DNA of 64,000 nucleotides from Lewinellaceae bacterium (GTDB lineage: Bacteria > Bacteroidota > Bacteroidia > Chitinophagales > Saprospiraceae), in the NCBI GenBank assembly GCA_020636105.1, contig JACJYL010000001.1:1860001-1924000 (forward strand). Direction: 5' to 3'. How positions within the stretch are numbered: position 1 is the stretch's first letter; each line of letters opens with the position of its first letter. The notes under the pieces were generated by a model, which ran no database searches, had not been told where the DNA came from, and saw only the letters and a list, made by a program, of their open reading frames with translations. The translations under genes were made by a program, and so were the position numbers. Positions 7,311 through 15,756 of the stretch are shown here, piece after piece.

Positions 7311-7412
7311 ATGTTAATTCTTTACATTGCAACAGGTGCATTCCTGTTTGGAGGGGGAGTTTTACTAAGCTCTAGTTTAGTTCAGCAAACCAGCAGAAGG
7401 AGAATATATTAG
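7311..7412 (+). CDS. Candidate 33-aa single-span membrane peptide
   Basis: An ATG-to-TAG frame encodes a hydrophobic helix with a glycine-rich middle (GAFLFGGGVLLSSSL) and a polar, positively charged end (QQTSRRRIY). The pattern is one transmembrane segment followed by an Arg cluster. It stands alone in an otherwise noncoding, very AT-rich region. That makes a GC-containing, hydrophobic, uninterrupted frame somewhat notable. I know no family for it; a chance ORF is possible. Confidence 0.4.
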   Translation: MLILYIATGAFLFGGGVLLSSSLVQQTSRRRIY

Positions 7413-7606
7413 TTCTTCTAAAAATTTAAAAAGTTTATCCCGTCCCAGTTTCTAAACCACCCCTGCAAATCCACTCTCTGAAAACTTCCCTGAACATTAC
7501 AACAAGGCTATCACTTATACATCTACGTACCGAATTTATGGCAGGATTTTGTTCTGACCATAATTGACTTGAAAGATTATCATTGTTTGATGGATGCAGA
7601 CTGTCA

Positions 7607-8602
7607 TTATGAATTGTTATGCGTCTGAATGAGTTCATCAAATAATTGTTGCTTGTCTATGGGAACGACTCCGTTTCGTTCACAGACTTGTCCACCTGCA
7701 AGATTGGAAAGGTTTGCGATGACCGCAATGTCCAGATCGAGTGCCAGGCCTAATGCGGCTATGCTGATGACACTGTCACCCGCTCCGCACACGTCGGCAA
7801 TGTCTCGCACGTAGGTCGGAACGATCAGCCCGCTTTTTTCGTCAGCAATGAAAAGTCCTTGTTCAGAAAGGGTAATAAGGCTAATGCTGTTCTCCAGTTG
7901 TTGCTTAATATATTCGGCTGTATGGATAAGTGAATCCAACGTTGTTTTAACTTCAAAGGAACATTGGTTCCTTATTTCCCGTAAATTGGGTTTAAACAGG
8001 GTAACCCCCCGATAGGCCCAGAAATTCCTGAACTTAGGATCTACAGCCGTTGGAATGGAATGTTTCCCGGCTAAAGCAATGACCTTTTCGATTACTCCAG
8101 GGGTCAATACTCCTTTGTTATAATCCTGGAATATAATCACGTGAATTTGCTCTTCCTCCAGAATCTGCTCTATTGACCCAGTCAATTGCTCTTCTTCAAA
8201 AGGTGTCAGATCAAAATTATCTTCCTGATCCACCCGCAATAATTGTTGACTACCCGCCATAACGCGCGTCTTAACAGTAGTCTTTCGTGAGTCGCTTTTT
8301 ATGATTCCCCGAATGGGCAACCTGTTTTCAGGAAATAGTCCCAGAAAAACATCGGCATTGTCATCGGTTCCCACAATACTGCATAAAAAGGGTTTGGCTC
8401 CCAATGCACTAACGTTTAACGCCACATTGGCCGCCCCACCCAGACGATTATCCATGCTCTGCTGGAGCACTATAGGTACGGGTGCCTCAGGAGAGATGCG
8501 GTCTACCTGCCCTATAAGGTATCGATCAATCATTACGTCCCCTACAATTAATACATTAAGGTCATTGAATCGCTCAAAGAGCTGCTTTTCGTACATTGCC
8601 AT
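7607..8602 (-). CDS. D-glycero-D-manno-heptose-7-phosphate kinase-like PfkB protein (HldE N-domain type)
   Basis: A 331-aa ribokinase/PfkB-fold sugar kinase, most like the RfaE/HldE kinase domain that phosphorylates heptose 7-phosphate at C1 for LPS inner core. Visible: substrate-side GDVMIDRYLIGQVDRISPEA (21-40), GGAANVALN (55-63), DPK..N..A (about 188-196) and the ATP/anion-hole motif DVCGAGDS (270-277) with catalytic D276. The nucleotidyltransferase domain found in bifunctional HldE is absent, so this is a stand-alone kinase. It starts 3 nt after the waaA stop, so the two are almost certainly cotranscribed, supporting an LPS role. Another PfkB sugar specificity remains possible. Confidence 0.87.
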   Translation of the reverse strand: MAMYEKQLFERFNDLNVLIVGDVMIDRYLIGQVDRISPEAPVPIVLQQSMDNRLGGAANVALNVSALGAKPFLCSIVGTDDNADVFLGLFPENRLPIRGIIKSDSRKTTVKTRVMAGSQQLLRVDQEDNFDLTPFEEEQLTGSIEQILEEEQIHVIIFQDYNKGVLTPGVIEKVIALAGKHSIPTAVDPKFRNFWAYRGVTLFKPNLREIRNQCSFEVKTTLDSLIHTAEYIKQQLENSISLITLSEQGLFIADEKSGLIVPTYVRDIADVCGAGDSVISIAALGLALDLDIAVIANLSNLAGGQVCERNGVVPIDKQQLFDELIQTHNNS

Positions 8603-8605
8603 CTT

Positions 8606-9874
8606 CTATTTTCTTTTTTTCTGATCCCCAACATATAACCCGGTCTCAAGGAATTCCAAAATTTTTTCAGTCGCGCCCCTGTTTTCCTCAATGAATGTTC
8701 TGGCGGCTTTAGCGGCGGAGGCGTATTGCTCAGGGTGCTGTAATTGTTCAAACCCTTTTTTTAATTCCCCATAATCCGCCACTGAAAATGCCCCTCCCCT
8801 TTCCTTCAATTCAACAGCCTCTCTGAACTTTGAATGATTGGGTCCAAAAAGAACAGGCAATGCAAACGTTGCCGGCTCCAGGATATTATGAATACCGACG
8901 CCAAATCCTCCTCCAATATAAGCGATGACACCATATTTATATACAGAGGCCAACATACCTATATTATCAAGGATCAACACCGTAGCATCCGTGTCAGGCA
9001 TTTGCTCCAACTGTGAGTATCTGATCAATGGGAGGGAGAGTTTTTTCTCCAGGTTGTTCAGATGGGCATCTGTTATTTCGTGGGGGGCGATGATTACTTT
9101 CCATCCCACCGGCAGATCATTATTGAACAAGGGACATAAAATTTCTTCCCCTTTCGGCCAGGTGCTTCCTGCTATGAAAACTTTTGACCCGGCAACAAAT
9201 TTTTCAATCTCAGGAAAAACCCTCGCATTCCTGGCGATATCCAGTACCCTGTCCACTCTTGTATCCCCTGCCCTGCTGGAATGGTGATAACCAATTTTTG
9301 CCAATAACTCCACCGACCTGCTGTCCTGCACAAAAACATGGGCGAATCCGTACAGGAGTTTCCTGAAAAGTTTCCCGTATGCTTTAAAGAAAACCTGGCC
9401 AGGTCTGAAAATGGCAGAGATCAGGAGATGGGGTACTTTATGGTGTTGTAAAACAGCAAGGTGATTGTACCAAAATTCATATTTTACAAAAATGGCCAGG
9501 TCCGGTTGGGCAATGCGGTAGAATTTTCGGGCATTAAAAGGAGTATCCAAAGGTAAAAAACAAACGTGGTCAGCATGCTCGTAATTTTTACGGATGTTGT
9601 AACCTGAGGGAGAAAAAAAAGTTAAAAGGATCTTTTTGTCGGGCCAGCGCTTTTTCATGGCTTCAATGACAGGCCTTCCCTGTTCGAACTCTCCAAGGGA
9701 TGCGCAATGTACCCAGATGAGTTTCGCCGTTCCAATCCTTTCACGAAATGACTTTAGGTTTAAAAAGGTATCCTTCCTGCCCTGGATAAAGTCTTTTGCT
9801 TTAGTATTAAAAATCGAAGCTACCCGAAGGATCAGGGCAAAAACGTAAATACCTGTATTGTAGATTAAACTCAC
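8606..9874 (-). CDS. waaA: 3-deoxy-D-manno-octulosonic acid (Kdo) transferase
   Basis: Inner-membrane GT30 glycosyltransferase that moves Kdo from CMP-Kdo onto lipid A precursor. 422 aa: N-terminal membrane anchor (about 4-22); HCASLGEFEQGRP (56-68) with the catalytic Glu of the SLGE motif; PLDTP; VKYEFWYN; APHE; and the C-terminal GGGFGVGIHNILEPA donor-binding stretch. First gene of a tight pair with the PfkB-type heptose kinase (3-nt gap). The divergent or downstream neighbours also concern surface sugars. Confidence 0.95.
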   Translation of the reverse strand: MSLIYNTGIYVFALILRVASIFNTKAKDFIQGRKDTFLNLKSFRERIGTAKLIWVHCASLGEFEQGRPVIEAMKKRWPDKKILLTFFSPSGYNIRKNYEHADHVCFLPLDTPFNARKFYRIAQPDLAIFVKYEFWYNHLAVLQHHKVPHLLISAIFRPGQVFFKAYGKLFRKLLYGFAHVFVQDSRSVELLAKIGYHHSSRAGDTRVDRVLDIARNARVFPEIEKFVAGSKVFIAGSTWPKGEEILCPLFNNDLPVGWKVIIAPHEITDAHLNNLEKKLSLPLIRYSQLEQMPDTDATVLILDNIGMLASVYKYGVIAYIGGGFGVGIHNILEPATFALPVLFGPNHSKFREAVELKERGGAFSVADYGELKKGFEQLQHPEQYASAAKAARTFIEENRGATEKILEFLETGLYVGDQKKRK

Positions 9875-9928
9875 CTAATCGTATTTCTGATTTAAAATAG
9901 GATACCCGTGTAATAATTTTTTGTTTTG

Positions 9929-10687
9929 TCAATAAAAAATCTCCTCCGTTCCCTTTCCGAAATAAAAAGGAATAACCCAGGTCAGCCTGAAAGTGTAAAG
10001 GAGATCAAGGCGTTGCGTAGTATCCGCCGACATGGTATCAAAATTAATACTTCTGCGGTTTTGGGTTAATCCCTGGGTAAATTCAAATCCCGCCGTAAAA
10101 TTGATCCTGCCGTCATTGCTCAAAATCTGGTAGCCAATATATTCATTAAATGCCAGCCCGTTCGTTAGCCGGTCATAACCTTTACGGTACTCCCCCAACA
10201 ATTGAGGAACCTGTCTGACCGGATCATCCTGTATCCTAATTTTGTGTTGCAATAATCCCGCACCGGCCGTGAATCTTATGCCGGAACGATTTTCTTTTGC
10301 AGGAATCAAAAAGAGTTTCCCGGCAAGCAACCCGATATAAAAACCTCTTTCACGCAATTGGATATCAGCATAATTCCTGTCGTTGCCAATAATGGCTCCC
10401 TGCGGTGTCCTCAAGCTGGCCAGAACATCCTGTTTGACCAGGGTGCCGAAAAAATAATTGCCTTCTATCCCTACGATCCAGTTTTTTTCATGGGTAATCA
10501 CATCTGCTCCCAACCCAACGGAGAGACTATTTCCAAACCGGTCCTGCAAATACCCCCCGGGCGTCTGAAACCCCATTGATACTTTGGCCAATAAAACATT
10601 GCCTTTATTTTCGGCATAGGCATCATACTGGGCATTTCCGCGAAAAAAGGTCAGGGTCAATAAAAAGAAGGCGAAGATTTTATACAT
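9929..10687 (-). CDS. Outer membrane protein, conserved secreted hypothetical
   Basis: 252 aa from the ATG at 10687. Signal peptide (MYKIFAFFLLTLTFFRGNAQ), then a beta-rich sequence with repeated aromatic/glycine strand patterns (GFYIGLLAGKLFL, GIRFTAGAGLLQHKI, RINFTAGFEFTQGL) and a C-terminal amphipathic strand. It is likely an OM beta-barrel. A longer frame to 10747 exists, but a -7 box (10705-10712) lies inside it, favouring the shorter start. It ends 54 bp before waaA on the same strand and may be cotranscribed; the function is unknown. Confidence 0.75.
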   Translation of the reverse strand: MYKIFAFFLLTLTFFRGNAQYDAYAENKGNVLLAKVSMGFQTPGGYLQDRFGNSLSVGLGADVITHEKNWIVGIEGNYFFGTLVKQDVLASLRTPQGAIIGNDRNYADIQLRERGFYIGLLAGKLFLIPAKENRSGIRFTAGAGLLQHKIRIQDDPVRQVPQLLGEYRKGYDRLTNGLAFNEYIGYQILSNDGRINFTAGFEFTQGLTQNRRSINFDTMSADTTQRLDLLYTFRLTWVIPFYFGKGTEEIFY

Positions 10688-10704
10688 CAGAATGAATTTT
10701 GTGA

Positions 10705-10712
10705 CAAAGGTA
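10705..10712 (-). promoter_or_regulatory. -7 box upstream of the OM protein gene at 9929
   Basis: Minus-strand TACCTTTG, 18 bp before the ATG at 10687. No good -33 partner seen. Confidence 0.4.
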
Positions 10713-10851
10713 AAATAATTGTTACTTTTTAGCATAGCCATTTTCAAGCCATACCCGGTACACCTCTCTTAATTTGAGCTTATTGCGAAAAACAAATAAC
10801 AATTTAAAATTAAGGAGTTGCTCAAAAATCAGTCGATTCGTTTCCAAATGG

Positions 10852-10859
10852 TATATTTG
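10852..10859 (+). promoter_or_regulatory. -7 box of the UXS-like/rfbB operon
   Basis: TATATTTG followed by GC, 25 bp before the ATG at 10885; an excellent match to TAnnTTTG. The -33 element is not obvious. Confidence 0.55.
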
Positions 10860-10884
10860 CAGCTTAACACAACAACACCACAAG

Positions 10885-11823
10885 ATGAAAAAAGTGCTCA
10901 TCACCGGGGCAGCCGGTTTTTTAGGTTCCCACCTGTGCGATCGGTTCATAAAGGAAGGGTATCACGTAATTGGTATGGATAATTTGCTCACGGGCAGTCT
11001 CGATAATATCGATCATTTATTTCCGTTGGAACATTTCGAATTTTATCATAACGATGTCAGTAAATTTGTTCATGTTCCCGGAAAGCTGGATTACATCCTT
11101 CATTTCGCTTCGCCTGCCAGCCCGATCGACTATCTAAAGATGCCCATTCAAACCTTAAAGGTTGGTTCGCTGGGGACTCATAATTTGCTTGGCCTTGCCA
11201 AAGCGAAAAGTGCACGCATGCTGATTGCCTCTACTTCGGAAGTTTATGGAGATCCGCTCATTCACCCCCAACATGAGGATTATTGGGGCAACGTCAATCC
11301 CATTGGGCCCAGGGGAGTTTACGATGAAGCGAAGCGCTTCCAGGAAGCTATTACCATGGCTTACCATAATTACCACGGCCTTGAGACGCGTATCGTCAGG
11401 ATTTTCAACACCTATGGACCACGCATGCGGGTCAATGACGGAAGAGCCTTGCCAGCCTTTTTTGCACAAGCCATCCGCGGCGAGGGCCTTACTGTTTTTG
11501 GGGATGGCAACCAAACCCGTTCCTTCTGTTATGTGGACGATCTGGTAGAAGGCATCTACAGGTTGCTCCTGAGTGACTACCATCTGCCGGTAAATATTGG
11601 CAACCCGGTAGAAATAACGGTCCATCAACTGGCGGAAGAGATCCTTGAACTCGTGGGTAATCCGAAAGCAAAGATCATTTACAAAGACCTTCCTGTGGAT
11701 GATCCCAAGGTACGTCAGCCGGATATCAGGCGCGCTAAAGAAATTTTGGATTGGGCCCCCACGGTGACGCGTACCGAAGGATTGAAAAAAACTTATGAAT
11801 ATTTCAAAACCGTTGTCAAATAA
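10885..11823 (+). CDS. UDP-glucuronate decarboxylase-like NAD-dependent epimerase/dehydratase
   Basis: A 312-aa extended short-chain dehydrogenase, most like UXS, which converts UDP-glucuronate to UDP-xylose using bound NAD. Rossmann motif GAAGFLG (8-14), then the UXS-like signature FASPASPIDY (74-83), catalytic STSEVYGDP (116-124) and YDEAK (146-150). HPQHEDYWGNVNPIGPR is highly typical of this subfamily. The longer frame from 10774 is rejected because the Rossmann fold starts right at the ATG at 10885 and a -7 box precedes it. 6 bp separate it from rfbB, so it is one operon for nucleotide sugars. Confidence 0.9.
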   Translation: MKKVLITGAAGFLGSHLCDRFIKEGYHVIGMDNLLTGSLDNIDHLFPLEHFEFYHNDVSKFVHVPGKLDYILHFASPASPIDYLKMPIQTLKVGSLGTHNLLGLAKAKSARMLIASTSEVYGDPLIHPQHEDYWGNVNPIGPRGVYDEAKRFQEAITMAYHNYHGLETRIVRIFNTYGPRMRVNDGRALPAFFAQAIRGEGLTVFGDGNQTRSFCYVDDLVEGIYRLLLSDYHLPVNIGNPVEITVHQLAEEILELVGNPKAKIIYKDLPVDDPKVRQPDIRRAKEILDWAPTVTRTEGLKKTYEYFKTVVK

Positions 11824-11829
11824 CCTTAG

Positions 11830-12882
11830 ATGAATTTTAGAAAAAAATTACTCATCACCGGAGGCGCAGGATTTATCGGTTCTCACCTGGTTCGCCTGTT
11901 TGTCCAAAAACATCCAGATTACCAAATCGTCAACCTGGATAACCTTACCTATGCCGGGAATCTGGAAAACCTGAAAGATATAGAAAGTGCCCCAAATTAC
12001 CGGTTCGTAAAAGCGGATATCACGGACAAGGAAGCCATGGATAAACTTTTTGACAAAGAGCAATTCGATGGAGTAATCCACCTGGCCGCCGAATCCCATG
12101 TCGATCGCTCCATCACAAACCCCATGGATTTTATCCTGACCAATATTGTGGGGACGGTTAATTTACTCAATGCAGCCAGGGATACGTGGAAGGATCTTTC
12201 CGGCAAATTGTTTTTCCATGTTTCCACCGATGAGGTTTACGGCAGTCTGGGGGCAACCGGCTTTTTTACAGAAGAAACGCCCTATGATCCCCGTTCTCCT
12301 TACTCGGCCTCAAAAGCGAGCTCCGACCACCTGGTCAGGGCTTATCACCATACTTATGGATTGCCGGTGGTTATTTCCAACTGTTCCAACAATTACGGGC
12401 CCTACCAGTTTCCTGAAAAACTGCTGCCCCTGATGATCAATAACATCAAACAAAACAAACCCTTGCCGATTTATGGAGATGGCAAGTACACTCGTGACTG
12501 GTTGTGGGTAGAAGATCATGCATCGGCGATCGAGCTGATTTTTCACGAAGGTAAAAGGGGGGAAACCTATAATATTGGCGGCAACAATGAATGGCAAAAT
12601 TTAAGCCTGGTAGAAAACCTTTGTGAAATTATGGACCGCCTGCTCCAGCGGCCTGAAGGAACGTCCCGGCAACTGATCACTTTTGTCAAAGACAGACCAG
12701 GGCATGATCTCCGTTACGCTATAGATTCCTCAAAACTGCAAAAAGAACTGGGATGGACCCCAACGGTACAGGCTGAAGAGGGACTCCTGCGCACGGCCCA
12801 GTGGTACCTCGAAAATGAAATATGGATGAACCGGGTAACCTCTGGCGCTTACCAGGATTATTATAAGGAACAATACGGGTAA
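11830..12882 (+). CDS. rfbB: dTDP-glucose 4,6-dehydratase
   Basis: Converts dTDP-glucose to dTDP-4-keto-6-deoxyglucose, precursor of rhamnose and other deoxysugars. 350 aa: NAD-binding GGAGFIG (11-17), LAAESHVDRSI (85-95), catalytic STDEVYG (132-138, Asp134-Glu135 being the dehydratase pair) and YSASK (158-162). SNCSNNYGPYQFPEKLLP is diagnostic for RfbB. Second gene after the UXS-like gene, 6 bp apart. The other rhamnose genes (rfbA, C, D) are not in the window. Confidence 0.96.
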   Translation: MNFRKKLLITGGAGFIGSHLVRLFVQKHPDYQIVNLDNLTYAGNLENLKDIESAPNYRFVKADITDKEAMDKLFDKEQFDGVIHLAAESHVDRSITNPMDFILTNIVGTVNLLNAARDTWKDLSGKLFFHVSTDEVYGSLGATGFFTEETPYDPRSPYSASKASSDHLVRAYHHTYGLPVVISNCSNNYGPYQFPEKLLPLMINNIKQNKPLPIYGDGKYTRDWLWVEDHASAIELIFHEGKRGETYNIGGNNEWQNLSLVENLCEIMDRLLQRPEGTSRQLITFVKDRPGHDLRYAIDSSKLQKELGWTPTVQAEEGLLRTAQWYLENEIWMNRVTSGAYQDYYKEQYG

Positions 12883-12937
12883 GTTTTCAGAAAATCGATT
12901 TTCAACTTCTAAAGTTAACCAGCTTAAAAACATCACA

Positions 12938-13390
12938 ATGGAAGAATTAAATTTAATAGATGACACCTCCATGGAAGGAGGATTTAATGCAGAGATCAAA
13001 ACCTATATGATGGAAACGGCCAAATGGGCGAAATTCATTGCCATCGTCAGTCTTGTTTTCGGAGGTTTGATGACTTTGGCGGCTATTTTTTCCGGCTCTG
13101 TCTTTGGCGCCCTGGCACAACAATCAGGCATTCCTTTTGGCATGGGGTTCATTGTTATCATTTATCTGGGTTCGGCAGCAATGATCATCATTCCCAATGT
13201 TTTCCTCCTGAATTTTGCGTCCAAAGCCATTACTTCCCTTCGGTCAGGAAATGAAACAGATTTAACCCTGGCTTTCCGAAATCTGAAATCCTACTATAAA
13301 TTCATTGGCATTTTGACGGCTATTTTCATTGGGATTTATGCACTCATTCTCATTTTTGGAGTATTTGGCGGATTGCTTTATAGGCTTTAA
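12938..13390 (+). CDS. DUF5362-type membrane protein
   Basis: 150 aa with three hydrophobic helices (about 30-52, 65-90, 120-148) and an acidic N-terminus. The pattern TAKWAKFIAIVSLVFGG plus LNFASKAITSLRSGNETDLTLAFRNLKSYYKF matches a small Bacteroidetes membrane family I associate with DUF5362. Function unknown. It follows rfbB by 55 bp on the same strand and could be read through from it. Confidence 0.75.
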   Translation: MEELNLIDDTSMEGGFNAEIKTYMMETAKWAKFIAIVSLVFGGLMTLAAIFSGSVFGALAQQSGIPFGMGFIVIIYLGSAAMIIIPNVFLLNFASKAITSLRSGNETDLTLAFRNLKSYYKFIGILTAIFIGIYALILIFGVFGGLLYRL

Positions 13391-13415
13391 CCCATCTATA
13401 TTACCATGCTTGGTA

Positions 13416-13464
13416 AGTAAGAGGACAAAATTGGGGGATAAGTTATTTAATTTGTCCTCTTACT
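13416..13464. repeat. Inverted repeat between convergent genes
   Basis: AGTAAGAGGACAAA (13416-13429) is the perfect complement of 13451-13464, with a 21-nt spacer. It sits 26 bp past the DUF5362 stop with no U-run. It could act as an RNA-stabilising 3' hairpin or be a dispersed element. Confidence 0.6.
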
Positions 13465-13536
13465 GAATACTACTTTGTTACTTTTAGCATGTCAATTGTT
13501 TAAAGGAAATCAGCCCTCAAATTGATCATTATATTT

Positions 13537-13564
13537 CGTACCTGCCTGCTGCAGGTGAGGTACG
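13537..13564. repeat. CCTGCC-family palindrome
   Basis: CGTACCT (13537-13543) pairs with AGGTACG (13558-13564) around a CCTGC/GCAGG core. Same dispersed family as at 2280. Confidence 0.6.
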
Positions 13565-13675
13565 GAATGTGTTGCTGAGTTTTTAAAGTGAAAAAGTGGT
13601 ATGAAGTAGTTCAACCAAAACAATCTTCAAGGATTTTCATCCCGTACAATCTGGTGTAAATTACCTCAAAACCCA

Positions 13676-14533
13676 CTACCTGCCTCCCCAATACCCCATC
13701 ATCCAAACCAACAAAAACTGAAGGATCATACTGCCGTCCAAGGCTCCTGTGAAAAAATAATCATGTCGGGTCCTGTCGGCTTTCCATATCAGCACTGCCG
13801 TTAAAAATATGGCAATGAATAGGCCGGAAAAACCACTTAATTGGTAAACATGCCCAATATTCAAGGTTGCCAGCATAACCGCAATCAACAAACAGATGAT
13901 CGACAGTTTTTTGGTGGCCGCCATCCCGATATAACCGGGAATGGTTTTTACGCCTGTATGGGCATCGATCTGATGATCCCGGATATCAAAAGGCAAGGTA
14001 ATCGCAAACAGAAAAACCGCTCTTTCAACGACTAAGAGGATCAGCCAAATATTCCATTGAACTCCCGCTTCCAGTGCCGGCAATACCACGGTCACCCAGG
14101 ACCAGGTTATGGCAATGAGAAAAATTTTCAGGAAATGAATATCCCTCAGCCTTTTGCCCGACCCTAAAACTGGCAGAACATATCCCAGGGAAATGATCCC
14201 GGTAAAGGCAAAATGAACCTGGAGCTGAAATTCAAGCCGAAAAAAGAACCAGGCACCGATCACTGCACTGGCCAAAGCATAAAGTATTATATGGTTTCGG
14301 AAACGGGCAATGACCCAATAACGTCCCTTGTCGGAGAAGGCTTTAAGCCTGGCCAAACCAGTCAGTCGATGCAAGGCGTACAATGCCAGGGTAGAAAATA
14401 AAATAAACCAATAGAGATCGGTCAAAACAACCTTTTGGACAAGCAACCACTGTGTCTGCAGCGCCATAGCCAGTGCACACCCAGCAATCCAAAGGTTGCT
14501 GTAAAGCAACAGGTTTATTATTTTTTTGATCAA
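13676..14533 (-). CDS. UbiA-like polytopic membrane protein
   Basis: 285 aa with about eight hydrophobic helices. It carries LPFDIRDHQIDAHTGVKTIP, which corresponds to the second Asp-rich motif (DxxxD) of UbiA prenyltransferases. The first motif NxxxDxxxD is not evident (the equivalent loop reads ALHRLTGL), so catalytic activity is doubtful. Start taken as TTG at 14533: it overlaps the upstream M42 peptidase stop in the sequence TTGA, which implies translational coupling. No ATG lies before residue 23. A reduced-motif UbiA homologue is the best description. Confidence 0.7.
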   Translation of the reverse strand: MIKKIINLLLYSNLWIAGCALAMALQTQWLLVQKVVLTDLYWFILFSTLALYALHRLTGLARLKAFSDKGRYWVIARFRNHIILYALASAVIGAWFFFRLEFQLQVHFAFTGIISLGYVLPVLGSGKRLRDIHFLKIFLIAITWSWVTVVLPALEAGVQWNIWLILLVVERAVFLFAITLPFDIRDHQIDAHTGVKTIPGYIGMAATKKLSIICLLIAVMLATLNIGHVYQLSGFSGLFIAIFLTAVLIWKADRTRHDYFFTGALDGSMILQFLLVWMMGYWGGR

Positions 14534-15609
14534 AAATATTTAAAATTATGACCGTTTTCTATCTTTAATAACGTTTCATAAATGAGTTTGATTACATTTT
14601 CAACGTCTTCTTTATGAGCCATTTCGACGGTAGTATGCATATAACGCAACGGCAGTGAGATCAAAGCAGAAGGCACGCCTCCGTTGGAATAAGCAAAGGC
14701 ATCCGTATCGGTGCCTGTCCGGCGGGAGGAAGCTTCTTTTTGCAAAGGAATCTCCTTTTCCTCCGCAGTATCGATGATCAGGTTCAGCAATTTGTTGTGC
14801 ACAGCAGGTGCATAGGTTACGGAGGGCCCTTTACCGCTTTTGATGTTCCCGAGTTTTTTAATCTGCATCAAAGGCGTATTGGTATCGTGAGTGACGTCGG
14901 TAACAATAGCCACATGAGGTTTAATGGTATCCGCGATCATTTCAGCTCCCCTCAGCCCGACTTCTTCCTGAACCGCATTTACCAGGTATAATGAATAAGG
15001 CAATTCGGTCTTTTTTTCTTTTAACATGCGGGCCACCTCGGCAATACAAAACCCTCCTAACCTGTTATCCAGCGCACGCCCGACATAGTAGCGGTTGTTG
15101 AGTACATGGAATTCATCTTCATAAGTCACCACACAACCTACATGGATGCCCATTTCGGAAACTTCCTTTTCATTTTCGGCGCCCACGTCTATAAAAATAT
15201 TTTCTATCTGAGGTTGTATTTTTGCATCCTCACCACTACGGGTGTGAATAGCCGGCCAGCCAAAAACACCTTTTACCATACCTTTTTTGGTATGAATATT
15301 GACTTTTTTGGAAGGAGCGATCAAATGATCCGAACCACCGTTCCTGATAACATTCAAAAATCCGTCATCCGTAATATAATGGACCATCCATGATATTTCG
15401 TCGGCATGGCCTTCAATAACCACACGAAAATCCTTCCCGGGATTGATGACACCATACGCTGTTCCGTAATTATCGAGATGCCATTCATCTATGTAGGGTT
15501 TGATATAATCAAGCCATAATTTTTGCCCTTCGGATTCATGACCGACAGGAGAAGCATTGTTGAGATATTCCTTGAGAAAAGCCTCTGATTTTTGTGTAAT
15601 TATCGACAT
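14530..15609 (-). CDS. M42-family metallopeptidase (glutamyl aminopeptidase/endoglucanase family)
   Basis: Cytosolic dinuclear zinc aminopeptidase, probably trimming peptides. 359 aa: GHADEISWMV (67-76; His68 and Asp70), bridging Asp in YYVGRALDNRLGG, EE pair in VQEEVGLRGA, TDVTHDTNTP and C-terminal metal His in RYMHTTVEMAHKEDV. No signal peptide. Overlaps the UbiA-like gene downstream by 4 nt. Confidence 0.93.
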   Translation of the reverse strand: MSIITQKSEAFLKEYLNNASPVGHESEGQKLWLDYIKPYIDEWHLDNYGTAYGVINPGKDFRVVIEGHADEISWMVHYITDDGFLNVIRNGGSDHLIAPSKKVNIHTKKGMVKGVFGWPAIHTRSGEDAKIQPQIENIFIDVGAENEKEVSEMGIHVGCVVTYEDEFHVLNNRYYVGRALDNRLGGFCIAEVARMLKEKKTELPYSLYLVNAVQEEVGLRGAEMIADTIKPHVAIVTDVTHDTNTPLMQIKKLGNIKSGKGPSVTYAPAVHNKLLNLIIDTAEEKEIPLQKEASSRRTGTDTDAFAYSNGGVPSALISLPLRYMHTTVEMAHKEDVENVIKLIYETLLKIENGHNFKYF

Positions 15610-15756
15610 TGTTAAGTTGATTTCATCATTTTCAAGATTACGAATATATACCTTTTAAGGCAATTTAATAGCCTTTAATCCCTGAAAATGAGTATGTTTT
15701 TATAGCACTTTCAAACTTCGGGAACTTGTCACCGTTTTAAATAATAATATGCTTCC

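Noticed and set aside
7435..7641. 68-aa minus-strand frame downstream of the heptose kinase
   Set aside because: Overlaps the end of the kinase gene, has no motif and no promoter or terminator of its own.
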